The notes: generated from the sequence alone by a model not told the origin. Positions 45,643 to 56,429 are shown, counted from the first letter of the stretch. The stretch: 64,000 bases of DNA from Aurelia coerulea (GCA_039566865.1 CM076961.1:3417501-3481500), one strand, 5' to 3'. A program made the numbers and translations.

Positions 45643-45725
45643 GTAATGAGTGGCCTTCACACTGTGGAGTTGGAGTGGAGGGCGCTTAAACGTATTTCCA
45701 CTTACCCACTTATTGAAATTGTGCA

Positions 45726-45984
45726 TTACATATCTGTCTCATCCTTATTGAACATTCTATTGGGAATACCATAAAGAGGGTTTTGGAAAACCCCTATTAG
45801 ACTTTCATCATGTGTCATATTCGACATTTCATTGTAATTACACTCGTCATCATTATCATCATCAACTGCATCTTTCTTGGTGTAAAATTTCTCCAATTTT
45901 CTTTTCCTCTTACTTTTCTCGTTTTTACCCTCTAGTTCGTCGATTGGTATTGTGTATAATGGATTGAAGTGCGATTTTTCAAAC
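45726..45984 (-). CDS. Gene 2 last coding exon: cytoplasmic tail with NPLY motifs
   Basis: The acceptor TTGTATTTTAG precedes a 259-nt exon entering in phase 2 and ending with TAA at 45726-45728. It encodes FEKSHFNPLYTIP, a basic run (KSKRKRKLEK), an acidic run (DDDNDDE), and VFQNPLYGIP near the end. FQNPLY fits the FxNPxY endocytic/PTB-binding signal and HFNPLY fits NPxY. The length and phase are identical to the last exon of gene 1. Confidence 0.75.
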
Positions 45985-48900
45985 CTAAAATACAAGAGAA
46001 AGTAGAAAATCAGCTATCCCCGCGTATAAGCCGCACTTTTGATTTCAGTCGCACAGTTTAAGAAAAAGTTAAATACTAGGGGGCGGGTGAGTCAAAAAAG
46101 GCCCGGCGTTTGAAAGCCTATTGCTCCCTGAATATTTGAGCATTGATATTTTGCAACAACGGATTGAATAGCCAACATGTTCAATTATTTTTGAATTTTT
46201 CCTGGTTGAAATCGATTTCTCCGTTTACATTTTACAAGGGATTTTCTGAAAAAAAGTCTCTTCGAGTTTGGCACGTGCTATCATCTTGAGGGGACAAAAA
46301 GGTCTCCCTCCTAGTATGAATATCTTATTCAGGGGGGATTCAATTCTCTCAAGAGGACTAAGGGAAATTTTGCTCGTCATTTCCATTCGTTTTAGCAGGT
46401 TTTCAAAAGGGACTTCGCTTTCTGCAGAAAATCTCCCATATTGACGGGAAGGAATAGCTGATTAAAGCCGGGTAAATCATTGAGCCTAATTGGACATATC
46501 GGGAATGAAACAAGACAGTTTTCAATAGCATAGATTCGATATTCAGGGAATAGCATTTTGTCAAATGCCGGGCCTTTTTAATGACTCGCCGGTATTACTG
46601 GCAATAACAATAGTCGGGGAGTGCTGCGTATTGCGTACTGTGTGTTTACTTTGTCAAAATGTCTACGACTGTGGTCAACAGCAACCTCTGCTCTGTGGAC
46701 AGTGCCTTTCATGAAACACAAAATAGTTAGCGGTTGCGTGACAAATTGGTTGGTATATAATATATTGTCTTTCAATAAGTCAGTTGACAATGCATGCAAT
46801 GCTTTTTTGCCAAATGAAAGTAAGATTTTGATACCATACTTTCGATACTACACATGCGCTAAATGGCTCTAATGGCCGCTACTATGCTAATTAAAGAAAG
46901 GAAAACAGCATTTTCCCCCCAAAAACATGAAACAAGAACTTACAGATTTTCAAGCTTTACGTCTTCTGGAGATTCCTCTAGGTGCTCAAATGCTCTCTTT
47001 TTCGTCTTTCTGGCAAATTTCGGACTTTTAGGCGACCTGTTTGAAAAAATAGAGAAATCTTTAATGCAGTTATGGATCAACCAAAGGGCTCTCTCAGTTA
47101 TCAGGATTTTTTTCGCAACCTATTTGTTTGTCCTTATTAAATCACAAGAACTCTTATGCACAGCGTTCACCTGGATTTTAGGCTTCGATCGGTGATTGGT
47201 CGGTTCGTTGAAAGTATGAAGGATCGTTTTCAAATCCCTGCTATTGATATCAAAAGTTAAGCAGCATAGGCTTCAAAATCTTTAAAAAAAGCTAATTTAA
47301 GGGAACAAAGTCTCACGAGGAGAATCTTTCACGAATTGGAAAAATCGTGAAATTTTTAGAATAACAAAAAAGAGCATGACGAACCCAACTCAGATTGCTA
47401 GCCAACATTGAAAGAAAGAAAATGGCCGCCAGTGTGCTAGCCAACGTGTTGAGTTTCAACTTGAGAAAACGAGGGATTTATGTCATTTTCAAAGCAAATT
47501 CTAGGGAATGGTCACCAAAGAAACAACGAAGGACCATTCTGGTATGGCTTTTTACTTTCAAATACATATCAACTCTTCTTACCACCTTTGGTTCAATACA
47601 AAGATGTAAAATGAATAGGAAATTAGCCAAAAGATGTAGTGGCCTTTTACACCAGTTTTCTTAAAGATTTGAAATCTATGCTGTTATTGATGTCAAAATT
47701 TAAAACTGAAAACAGAAGCAAGTTGTCCACATACTATATAGAAGACCTTTCGACCAAGTCTCATCATCGAGTTAAACACTGCGGTATGCTTCTATGGGGG
47801 AGCACTGCAACTAATATGTACCTGCGGAGGAATGATTTCTGTAGCTCTGCGGAGGAGATAATGAGAGATCGAAAGAAAGAAATCTCTTAGGTTGGCTCCT
47901 CTGTAATAGCAAATGATGTTTTCCTCCGCAAAAGAACAAAGCTATGGGAATGAAGCACAACTACGACGTCTTACCACCCATGCTATCATTGAGAAAAATC
48001 GTTCAGTTGGCATTGATTTATCCTCAGACCTCATTTACGCTTTTTGGCAGGATTTAGGCCATCTGTTTCCAGTGCACGTTTTGCATCTATTTACAACAAT
48101 GTTATCTAGAACTGTGAAAATAATTACCTGAGGTACATAACAACGGCGACAACCACACCAATCAGCATCAAGAACGCAAACAATGATCCAAACAATACAG
48201 TCCTTCCTTCTTTTGTTTCGATCAGCCATTTCTTTTGTGCTGATTGTTTAGCAGTGTTCGTTGATTTGTCAATTTTAGAGTTGTCTCCTTTGTTATCAGG
48301 ATCGAATTTTGTGCTTGGTTTGGTTGGCTTTATCGGCTTGTCTGTAGTCTGCTTGGGCGGCGCTTTTGAAGGTTTTCCTGTGGTCTGCTTGGATGGCGCT
48401 TTTGAAGGCTTTCCTGTGGTCGGTTTGGGCGATGTTTTTTCTGTTGTAGGAACAGGCGTCGGTTCTGGATGTGTTGTTGTTGATGCTCTCTTTGTTGTTG
48501 TTGTTGTTGCTGTTGTTGCAGCTGGCGAAACAGCGCTTGTCGTAACAGTCCTCTCAACTAACGGAGTCGTGGTCAATTGCGTGGACATCGAACTTGATGT
48601 CGTTGTCGTAAATGAAGCTCTCGAAATATCAGTCTTACTTTTGCTCGGCAATACAAAACTTGACGTCGGGAGCAGATCAAATGCGATGCTACTTGTTGAA
48701 TAAAAAGTTTGCCCGACTGTCGTAGAGAGACGTTCGGTTGTCGAAGTTTTGATAATACTTTGTCGCATTGAAATAAAGCTAGAATATTCCATTAGCGGCA
48801 TAGATGACGAAGCAACGATAGAACTAGAAAATTCTATAGAATTTAGTCTTGTAGTCGGCAATACTGCATTTGTCGAAAGAATCACGCTAGACATGGTTAT

Positions 48901-51900
48901 ATTACAGTATTTTCCAGTCCATTGCCTGTTACATACTTTTGCACCAGTCCTTTTGTCACAAATGAAATTTCCAGTCGCGTTTTGACAATACACTGTACAG
49001 TTTATTCCATAATAATTTTTTGCACAGATTTTTTCTCCTTTACCAATACAATCATAATAGCCTCCCACTGTATCATTATTTCCTTTGCAATAATTACTAC
49101 ATTTAGGCCCATACCAATTTTCGTGGCAAACTTTCCTGCCATCCTTGCTGCAGTTAAAATGGCCACTGCTGTCATTGTCACTCGGCATGCAGTAAGTCTT
49201 GCAGCTATCACCATGCCAACCAAGATGGCAGACTTTCTGGCCTAAGTTGTCGCACTCATAATTTCCATTAATGGTGTCATTTTGAGCCTTGCAATATGTA
49301 TTACATGATGGTGAATTATACCAATTTGACCGGCATTCCATAATAATGCAAAGTGCAATACACGTTCACTGTGAAAAATAGCGTAGTTTTGACGCTTTTA
49401 GTTCTCCTTCCGTAAATTGTATGATGGTTTACGTTTGACGTTGTTCCATTGACACCTGGAGTTACTACCATTGAATACTGATATTTGTCAATCAGATCAT
49501 CGTCCGTGACAATATCATCGTCCCATACTTCCATATAAAAAGCAATGTGCTGGAGGAATGAAGAAAGAATCCTTATAAAAATTTGGTAAACTTACCAGAT
49601 GAGTAAAAAAGCTTTCACGTTTTGGGAAATCATCCACATTTGATTATCATCCTGATCTTCAAATTTTCTTTTGGTGTATTTGTGCATGAGGCGAAAGAAA
49701 TCTAATAAGGTCGTTGGTATTCCGTGCTGTCGAGAGCGAGTTGATGAAATTACGACATGAAAAATCTTACTTTCGAGCAACACTATTTGACAAACAATGG
49801 AATTTTCAGCCAGAAATATATAATTCGTGTTTAGACTGAAATTTCGGGTCCTACATGACGTAAGAGCTTCATCAAAGGACATAAAAACCAAATTTAAGTG
49901 GTAGTGCAGGATTAAAATTCAATTTGACATCCGTTCATTGTGATTTTAGTGCATGCTGCAAAATCAGCTAGCTTCTAAAGGCACAAATTGTCAAAAATTC
50001 AAGCCAATTTAAACTGTGCCGAATGTCTAAAATTTATTGAGTCCTTGACACAAATGCATATCAAGAAATCTCATGATTGGGAACGTGATCAAATTTTGGT
50101 GATTTCAAAACGGGTAAGTTTTTCTGACTGACCCGGTAAAAGCGTATACACACTCCATGATGTATCCTTTAGTTCGAATGTAACCGGTATTCATGGCGAC
50201 AACTCGGTGACCCCTCGTGTCTCTCCTCGCCCTGAATGTCACAGAGTAATGTAATTGTACACCTGATGAAGAGCAAAGCTCGAAACGTTGTTATTTATAA
50301 CTTTCTGAGTACATTGTCGTTTTTTTAAAGAACTACTTAATGTAATTGTAGTTATTGGTTTTAATCTTAATTTTTGCTTTTAATTCAAATTTATGAAAAA
50401 TGCTTTTCTGGTGTACAATGATTTGTAATTCACTTGTGTCAGTCGATAAATCATCATCCTTTACATCATTTTGGGACACTCGGTAAAATCGAAACATTGT
50501 ATAAGTACGTGCATAGTAGTTACCAACTTACCTCGTTCCAAGGAGCTGTATCTGTAAATCTGATGGGGTTAGGGATATCAGGAACTTGTCTTTTAAAGTT
50601 AATGTCGTTGCTCGCAACATCACTGCTTTGTTTGAAATATTTACAATTGCTCCAGTCACGTGGATTGTTGTTTGATAATCGGACGCAAAGTTTGAAATAA
50701 GTCTCGCAGATGCTTCCAATAAGATAGGTGTCACATTTGCCGCCACTAAATAGTTTAGCACCAGGATTTTCAAACGTCAGAAAATCGATTTCGGCAGTGA
50801 AGTCAGCTTTGCACAGATGCTACGAGCAATAAAAAAAGAAATAAACTAAGAATGGATGCAGTTATTGGCAGTATAGTGCATGGGACTGAAATAATTTTCT
50901 TCAGCAGGTCACTGAAAGAGACATGAAACTTTCTCCAAAGATACTGAATTACAGTACCGTGACATTGTTTTGAATTTCAAAGGTTTGAAAGATGAATTGA
51001 ATATTTGATCAAGTTTTAGAGATTTTGCATCTTATTAAGTTGATTTTAAAGACTAATGACGGATAGATGGCGTCTAGTTTAAAAATAGAACAAATGATAG
51101 CCGAGTTCCTTCATTTGTCCAATTGATTTGATAATCTCTCGAGATCACGAGATCATCAAACACAAAGGATTACGATAGACTACATTTAGATTGCCCAGGC
51201 CCCTAACTTAAGTTGCCTTACCTCTCCGTTATTTGTCTTTAAGAACAGTTAACATCGTATCGCACAGAACCAATCATAGGGATTCCTAGAGGATAGATGA
51301 TTGTTCTTATTCTGAAACTGAAAAGAAAATTTGACCGAATTTCCTTGTCCCTTTTTCAGCATTCCATTGTTGAGTATTTCTGGCCCATAACATTACAACG
51401 GCAACGGCCACCAATCAAACCCTTATGTTAAGTTAGCACCAATTTGTTTGTTTTATTTGGTTCTATAGGGTAAGCAGAAGGTAATTTTTAGGAACACTGC
51501 GAGTCCTATGATCCTTTCATTTGCTCTGCTGTGGCCGAACCATGTGGCTCCTTTAGCGCATAGTGGCGACTACTCCTTGTCATTAATTACAGAGCGTTGG
51601 CTACTCTCCTCTCCTAGCAGGTTTGCCAGAGCAAGAACTCGAAGTAGCAACCTTCAGATTAGTAGGCCAACGTGCTGTCATTGAGGCATCCGCCAGTAAC
51701 TGATGAAAGAAATCTAATGCAAAACGTAAAGTAAGAGCAACCAAAGTTAAGGAAGACGTTGCCACTAAGACATTGATTTATGGGACACCAAGGAATGATT
51801 GTATTCATTTTCTGAAAATGCCCAAAACATGTTCTTAAAAATACTTGAGAACTCTGACTGAATCAGCAACTTTATTTCTGACAAAGCAGTAACTGGATCT

Positions 51901-52352
51901 GACCTCTCTGTGCTATGATTGGTAAGCCCAGAATGTCAGGAAACTAAACGTCGTGACTTTAGAAACCCTGATTTTCTTAGTGGTCGTTCGTCATTGTATG
52001 TACTGGCATTCTGTAATGATGACATTTAAGCTTGGTTCACATGAGAGCAAAACATAATTACAAATGCATTCAAAAATGCTTCGAAGAAAAGAGTCCAAAT
52101 TATGTTGTCCCAATTTGAGACTTTTCGTCGCCTTTGAAGATGTTGTACTTTTGCTGCATTTAGATGAAATCAGGAGCTTTTGATTCCAATTGATGTGACA
52201 ACTCACTCAAAATAAGTTCAAAATGCAATCAGCTTTCGCGAACTTACGCTATCAGAATTTCATTGCAATATTTAGGGAAGCAAAACAACGAATAAGCAAC
52301 TTACGATTAAACCGAAACCAATCAGGAGAACAATCGTAACTGTCGTAATCAT
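45726..52352 (-). CDS. Gene 2: MNNL/DSL transmembrane protein, paralogue of gene 1, one frameshift
   Basis: Five coding exons in order of transcription: 52305-52352, 50532-50819, 48128-49549, 46944-47036 and 45726-45984, total 2110 nt. All junction phases agree except for one frame change inside the third exon near 49336, so as given the reading would stop six codons later. Layout: signal peptide, MNNL-like domain with a C2-type VWDDD...DLIDKY segment, about four complete DSL-type modules, a Thr/Pro/Lys-rich mucin-like stalk, a membrane span and a tail with NPLY motifs. The likely role is a cell-surface ligand or adhesion protein related to Delta/Jagged; this is inference. The frame change could be a real lesion, an assembly error or an allele. 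Confidence 0.75.
46079..46592. mobile_element. MITE with GAGTCA...GGCCCGGC termini and TA target
   Basis: The left end contains GGTGAGTCAAAAAAGGCCCG and the right end CGGGCCTTTTTAATGACTCG, imperfect inverted repeats of about 30 bp, with TA at 46077-46078 and 46593-46594. It is 514 bp and lies in the last intron of gene 2. Confidence 0.6.
46944..47036 (-). CDS. Gene 2 coding exon 4: basic juxtamembrane cassette
   Basis: A 93-nt exon bounded by TTTCAAACAG and GTAAGTTC, phase 2 at both ends, therefore skippable without changing frame. It encodes SPKSPKFARKTKKRAFEHL and then EESPEDVKLEN: a strongly basic stretch next to the membrane, followed by an acidic one. No equivalent was found in gene 1, whose exon 3 joins the last exon directly in the same phase. 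The exon is below normal ORF-detection length, and the call rests on splice sites and phase. Confidence 0.65.
47263..47682. mobile_element. Mutator-type MITE, diverged copy 4
   Basis: It starts AGCATAGGCTTC and ends GAAATCTATGCT with the family AAATCTTTAAA motifs at both ends, but the interior differs. No 9-bp duplication is visible; instead longer similar flanks occur (CTATTGATATCAAAA and TTATTGATGTCAAAA). The frame 47395-47664 inside is not supported. It is in a gene 2 intron. Confidence 0.5.
47776..47890. repeat. Single arm of the foldback MITE family seen at 21137-21390
   Basis: CACTGCGGTATGCTTCTATG, then TATGTACCTGCGGAGGAA and CTGCGGAGGAGATA, match one arm of that element. The opposite arm is missing, so this is a partial or rearranged copy. 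Confidence 0.55.
48128..49549 (-). CDS. Gene 2 coding exon 3: C2-like segment, DSL modules, stalk, membrane span (frameshifted)
   Basis: The acceptor TCCTCCAG opens HIAFYMEVWDDDIVTDDDL, the C2-like half of MNNL, then leads to VYCTLHYYG, the start of a DSL domain. One base later the frame changes to CRSNWYNSPSC, which corresponds to the end of DSL 1 in gene 1 (CRSGWFNLPKC). About 27 residues between these points are missing. Four modules follow, to NRQWTGKYC, then a stalk rich in Thr with KPSKAP repeats, the membrane span TVLFGSLFAFLMLIGVVV, and a phase 2 donor (CTCAG then GTAATT). The length, 1422 nt, is one too many or two too few for the phases, confirming the frameshift. Confidence 0.75.
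49550..50531. other. Gene 2 intron, little recognisable
   Basis: Apart from the hammerhead-like core at 50263-50289, the intron is AT-rich and featureless. The minus-strand frame at 49592-49891 lacks support. Confidence 0.35.
50263..50289 (+). ncRNA. Hammerhead-like core relic
   Basis: CTGATGA (50263-50269), a GAGC-AAA-GCTC hairpin (50271-50281) and GAAA (50282-50285) are followed by CGTT, so that ACGT could form a self-complementary stem III. Flanking stem I pairing is only about 2 bp, so activity is doubtful. It may be a decayed Penelope-like terminal repeat. Confidence 0.4.
50532..50819 (-). CDS. Gene 2 coding exon 2: MNNL-like domain, first part
   Basis: The acceptor TTGCTCGTAG precedes 288 nt in phase 0-0, ending GAG then GTAAGT. 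The 96-residue peptide contains FLTFENPGAKL, a GGKCD turn, GSICETYFKLC and a final TDTAPWNE, matching the homologous exon of gene 1 in length, phase and the CETYF-x-LC motif, and matching the cysteine layout of MNNL domains. The overlapping minus frame ending at 50528 is a shadow in another register. Confidence 0.8.
50820..52304. other. Gene 2 first coding intron with a SINE
   Basis: The only recognised feature is the SINE-like segment at 51550-51690. The remaining sequence is non-coding with no repeats matched elsewhere in the window. Confidence 0.35.
51550..51690 (-). mobile_element. tRNA-like SINE, diverged copy
   Basis: On the minus strand the sequence parallels the SINE at 60650-60853: AATCTGAAGGTTG, CTTCGAGTTC, then AGGAGAGTAGCCAACGCTCTG and TAATTA. 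The B-box-like word is decayed. The tRNA-like head is near 51690. Confidence 0.5.
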
Positions 52353-52417
52353 TGTTGCTTAAAGACCGCTGATACTTTTCGGCTGCTCGTTGATAATATG
52401 ACGAATCCCCGAAGAAC
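52305..52417 (-). CDS. Gene 2 exon with 5' UTR end and signal peptide
   Basis: An acceptor (CTATTTTCAG) ends at 52418. The exon has 65 nt of untranslated leader, then ATG at 52350-52352 and 16 codons, MITTVTIVLLIGFGLI, a typical secretion signal, ending in phase 0 at ATC then GTAAGT (coding part 52305-52352). The acceptor implies at least one more upstream non-coding exon. Confidence 0.7.
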
Positions 52418-52731
52418 CTGAAAATAGAAAGGTAAGCATTCTGATCAGCAAAACTTTTTTAAATTTGATAAATTTTGGTATTTGGTATTCATCGTTTACA
52501 AATTAAAAGGCTAATCTTTGTCAGTCCTCTGTTGATGAGATCTGCTTATGCCACAACAATCAAGTTTGACCAATAATGACAAAACCATATTTTTTACAAG
52601 AACTAGGAACTTGACCCAATGCTGAAAATTTCCCAAAATGCTCAATATTCTAGCACTCAAGTTTCTTTATACTATGGTTTCTTAGGAATTTCCAGAAATT
52701 CTTGATGCAAAGACATCACCGTACTTTAGGG

Positions 52732-53081
52732 CCCGTTTACACGATACCGTTTTAATTTCATATCGTATTGGCCTTCTGTTTACACGAGAACGCACCAATC
52801 CGATATGCTTCATACCGTTTTCGCGTTTTCAAATGAAAACGCTCTGAAAGTGGCATGAAATGAATCCGATATCGTGTAAACGGTCGAATCCGGTATCAGC
52901 TTAAAACGGTACCTCTCCATCAATTTTACAGCCTCCTATTCATCTGGTGCACTGCGCAGTGGGTCGTAAAACCAGGGTAAAACAAAGGTGAATCCTTCGT
53001 CGCAAAAGACAAAGCGTTTCCGTGTAAACAGAACTCCAATCCGATATGAAATGAAAACGGTATCGTGTAAACGGGGCCTGA
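52732..53081. mobile_element. MITE with GGCCCGTTTACACG termini
   Basis: GGGCCCGTTTACACGATACC at the left and the reverse complement at 53054-53081 form inverted repeats of about 35 bp; GATATCGTGTAAACGG recurs inside near 52870. It is about 350 bp, non-coding and upstream of gene 2. No clear target duplication. Confidence 0.6.
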
Positions 53082-53194
53082 ATGCTTCCTTGTCTTGGAT
53101 TTAACAGTGTCTGTCAGCTCTTCTTAAACAAGAACACGTTGAGACTCTATGCAGATGACCTACCTATTTACTGTGTAAAATATAAAGGTATAAA

Positions 53195-54165
53195 GTACAT
53201 ACCCGATGATTCTTCAGAGAACTTCACCAATGAAATCTACGAAGAAAATCAAACTGTAAGATCTCAACAACAAAAAATCGGAGGATATATTTCATAGATG
53301 AAAAGAATTGTTTTCGTTTCTGGGAACCTAGATGTATTGGTCAAAACGTTCTGCAAAATTTTCTAAGGAGTAGTTTCTAATTCTTATATATTGCATTGAT
53401 TCCCATAAAAAAGTTCTGTCAAAATTACTTCCAACCATTATACGAATGTCTAGTGTATCATATTTTCACCTTGCAGAATTTCAGCTACCAAAGATAATTT
53501 TCTATGAAGGTTTCAACGAAATTTACAACCTGTCCAAGGACTAACTGAGGTTAAGAAGAACAGGGGACACGAAAGCCTTTTTTCTAGAAAAGAACTTCTT
53601 TCATTCTGTCAAGTCCAGCAATATAATACAATAATAATGTCTTTGTTTAAGGTTGCCTTTGTTCATCGGTTCAATGCTGTCATGGCGCGCTTTTAACGTT
53701 GTATGGTACACATATCGATTTACTGGGCAAAAAATACACAGAACTTGACAATCACCAACGAAACCTGAAATTTAAATCAAACATTTAGATTTCAACAGAA
53801 GGAAAAGGCGAGGAATATCGCACCAAGAGCTATTCTTGGGTTGGCTCTTTTTAATTTCGAACAACTATGGCGTATGACGCTCTTTCAACGAGGATACAGT
53901 AAGGTGTCTAACGGCAGTCATGTTTGTCCTGTGTCAAACAAATTTATACATACCCGCTTGAAATCAACTTGTAAGATTTCAAACGCTGAAAACTGCGAGG
54001 GGTATTGAAAAGGATTTAACATTGGGCTGTTCTCCTCGATCTAAACTGACATTATTTTAAGAATAGCAACGGCAGCAACATCTTTTAACGGTGTCAAGAA
54101 ATATTATACATACCCTGTGCTCCTTTACAGAATTTGACTGTCCCCAACGAAATCTACGATTGAAA
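53195..54165 (-). repeat. Degenerate tandem units with exon-like splice words
   Basis: Four or five diverged units occur at about 53200, 53470, 53743, 53935 and 54110. On the minus strand the best ones read CGTAG then ATTTC(A/G)TTGG...GG then GTATGTA, for example 53203-53236 and 54114-54153: a short acceptor-exon-donor arrangement. They lie upstream of gene 2 in the right orientation to be 5'-UTR exons, but this is speculative. They may simply be a decayed repeat. The stretch 54166-54682 shows nothing else. Confidence 0.35.
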
Positions 54166-54684
54166 TAAAACCATAAATTTCACAATCAAAAAGCTACGAG
54201 GGAATCACTCTCTTAGTCTTTCCTTGCGCTCAGTTTCACTCTGCCTTTGACACTCGTAATGAAATCAAACTGCCAAGAGAAAATCTCAATGGTGTTAAGA
54301 GCTCGAGGAATACAATTACAATATCTTGATCTGAAACGTCAATGGTGGTAGGAGGGTTTCTAACCACAACAAAGGATGGATAGGAAATTGAGTAGAATTT
54401 CAACTGTTATAAATGACCGATTTGGAAAGATGAATGGGTGAATGTAAAGAAAAATAGCTGGATCTCATTTCGGTGGTCGGCAATGGTTTGTTGGTACAAG
54501 GAAATCAAAGTTTGCATTACGAAATGATAGAGCGGGAGGAAGTAGAGAGCTATGAGATTCGGGAGTTTGTCTTAAGGAAGCTAGAAAATCTAGTTTGGAT
54601 TATCCTTTTTCCAATGTTATTACATGACCATGGTTATTACTTACAGGTCATTGTCACCCATGGTCCTTTGTGCGCATGCTGCAA

Positions 54685-55381
54685 TGGACCTTTTAGCTAT
54701 ACTATAAAAGAGCCTGGATCGAGCGTTATTTAAATTAAATTCATTTTGATTGGTTGAAATTTGATGACAGGAACTTGATACAAAACATGAACTAAGATGC
54801 ACGACGTTAAATTGAAGGGCATTGAAAGAAAAAGATCTTAAAATCTGCCTAACATATAAGAGCTAAACAACCGTCTAACATCAGACCTCAAACTCGATAC
54901 TAGAGGCCTATCCCCCCCCCCCCCCCCCCACCAACGCAATGTAGCGACTCCCTACTTCTAAGTCTCCCCTTGTTGGGAAGCCCTCTATGTTTGAATGTCT
55001 GAATACAGTAGACCTTTTAGCTATTCTGAAAAGAATAAGAATCGAAGGATATCATGCTATCATGCTATCAGGATATTTGAAGGTGTTGTAGGGCAGTGGT
55101 GTAATCCTCTGAAATTGCAGCCAGAACAGTCAGGTGGACCGGGTTCGATCCCAGGTAGAGCCCCATCACTTCAGCGTCATGACAAGGGGTCGCGGACTCG
55201 ATTAGGCCTATTCTACATCTGCGATCCCAGCGCTTGGCGCTAAAAACCGCAACTTCACCTTCATTTCGCTACATTCTGTAGAATCTTCGAATGTGCACAA
55301 TAATGATAGGAGCTATAACGCCACTCGATCGAACCTCGCTCGATCCAGGCTCTTTTGTAGAATAGCTAAAAGGTCTATTGT
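54685..55381. mobile_element. Inverted-repeat element enclosing a SINE-like segment
   Basis: GACCTTTTAGCTAT occurs at 54688 and 55012, and in reverse complement at about 55362 (ATAGCTAAAAGGTC). The outermost pair continues through AAAAGAGCCTGGATCGAGCG, so the element is either 697 bp (from 54685) or 375 bp (from 55007). A 19-base C run is near 54911-54929. Confidence 0.45.
55085..55255 (+). mobile_element. SINE-like segment with a B box
   Basis: GGGCAGTGGTGTAATCC is followed 40 bp later by GGGTTCGATCCC, a good RNA polymerase III B box, in a head of tRNA size (about 55090-55162). The tail does not match the other SINE family here. It does not fold as a convincing tRNA. Confidence 0.4.
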
Positions 55382-55536
55382 GCAATCACAAATTTGCAGC
55401 AGTGCACAGTTGTCTCAGTAACAATACGTCCAAAATGGTCTAGCTATGGTTTCTCACTTGATAGGGATCCTTTTCACACACAATAGTGAACAACCACAAA
55501 AGAAATGGATCTTATGGATGACAACAGATGAATGGG

Positions 55537-56050
55537 AGCATAGGGCTCAAATCTTTCAAATCTTTAAAAAGGTCGGTGTAAAATTCTATTATATTTTTCT
55601 TTGAATTGGATTGCTCGAAAGGAACTGATAGTACTTTGCTGTAAATCTGCCGTGGAAACTTTTTGATATCTTGATTTTTTTGTCAAGATGGCGGCAATTT
55701 AATTATTTTTCAAAAAATTGATGGAAAATTATGAAAACATTTAAATCATCGTAAATACTAAACCAATGGAGGAAAAGTCATAAAATTTTCAAGAAAACCA
55801 AAGTTTATGAAGGCCTACAATATGATGAAAAGCAAAAATCAGTATCTTTTCTGGTTTAAGATTTATAAATTTGATGACGTCACAGCCTCAAATTTAATAA
55901 ATTCCGCCATTTTGAAACTAATCAAGATATCAATAAATTTCCGCGGCAGATTTACAGCAAAAAACGCTAAGTTCCTTCCAAGCCATTTAATTCAAAGGAA
56001 ACTGTATTAGAATTTTACACCGACCTTTTTAAAGATTTGAGCCCTATGTT
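55537..56050. mobile_element. Mutator-type MITE, copy 5
   Basis: It starts AGCATAGGGCTCAAATC and ends GATTTGAGCCCTATGTT. The interior is closest to copy 1 and gives the uninterrupted version of its piggyBac-like insertion site. The 9-bp flanks (ATGAATGGG and TGCATTTCA) do not match, so the termini may have been altered after insertion. Confidence 0.7.
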
Positions 56051-56429
56051 TGCATTTCAGTTGTTCTGTTAGTTGAAATTCATTAGCTGATCATATCTAT
56101 CTATAATTAAGCTAGTGCAGTTAGCTTTGAATGTGATTAAGGGTACAGTACAATAACAAAAGCAGTAGTTATACTGACCTTTAACAACCAGTACAAATAT
56201 CACTGTGGAAGCCTTCCAAGCTGCAATATGTCTTGTTGGAAACAACAGTCTGGTGATGCAAATTAAACCAAAATCCAAAATTCAACTGTCACGAAATAGC
56301 AAACCACACAGTTAATAAGCCTTGGGGGTGATCGTCTGTGCCAATCTCTTTCACGCTCAGGTTTCAGCTCTGCAGGTGTACCCACGTTGCTGAGGATCAA
56401 ACTTTTGTCCAGAATCCAGGTCGGCGACC

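Noticed and set aside
48254..49245. Plus-strand frames opposite gene 2 exon 3, including one of 149 codons.
   Set aside because: Val/Gly-rich antisense of the Thr/Pro/Lys stalk; no domain and no splice support.
53082..53297. Plus-strand frame of 71 codons with donor-like GTAAG.
   Set aside because: It starts at the edge of a MITE, and the repeated splice-like words in this region are better organised on the minus strand.
55090..55162. Possible tRNA gene with a good B box.
   Set aside because: No convincing cloverleaf or A box; it is part of a SINE-like unit within an inverted-repeat element.
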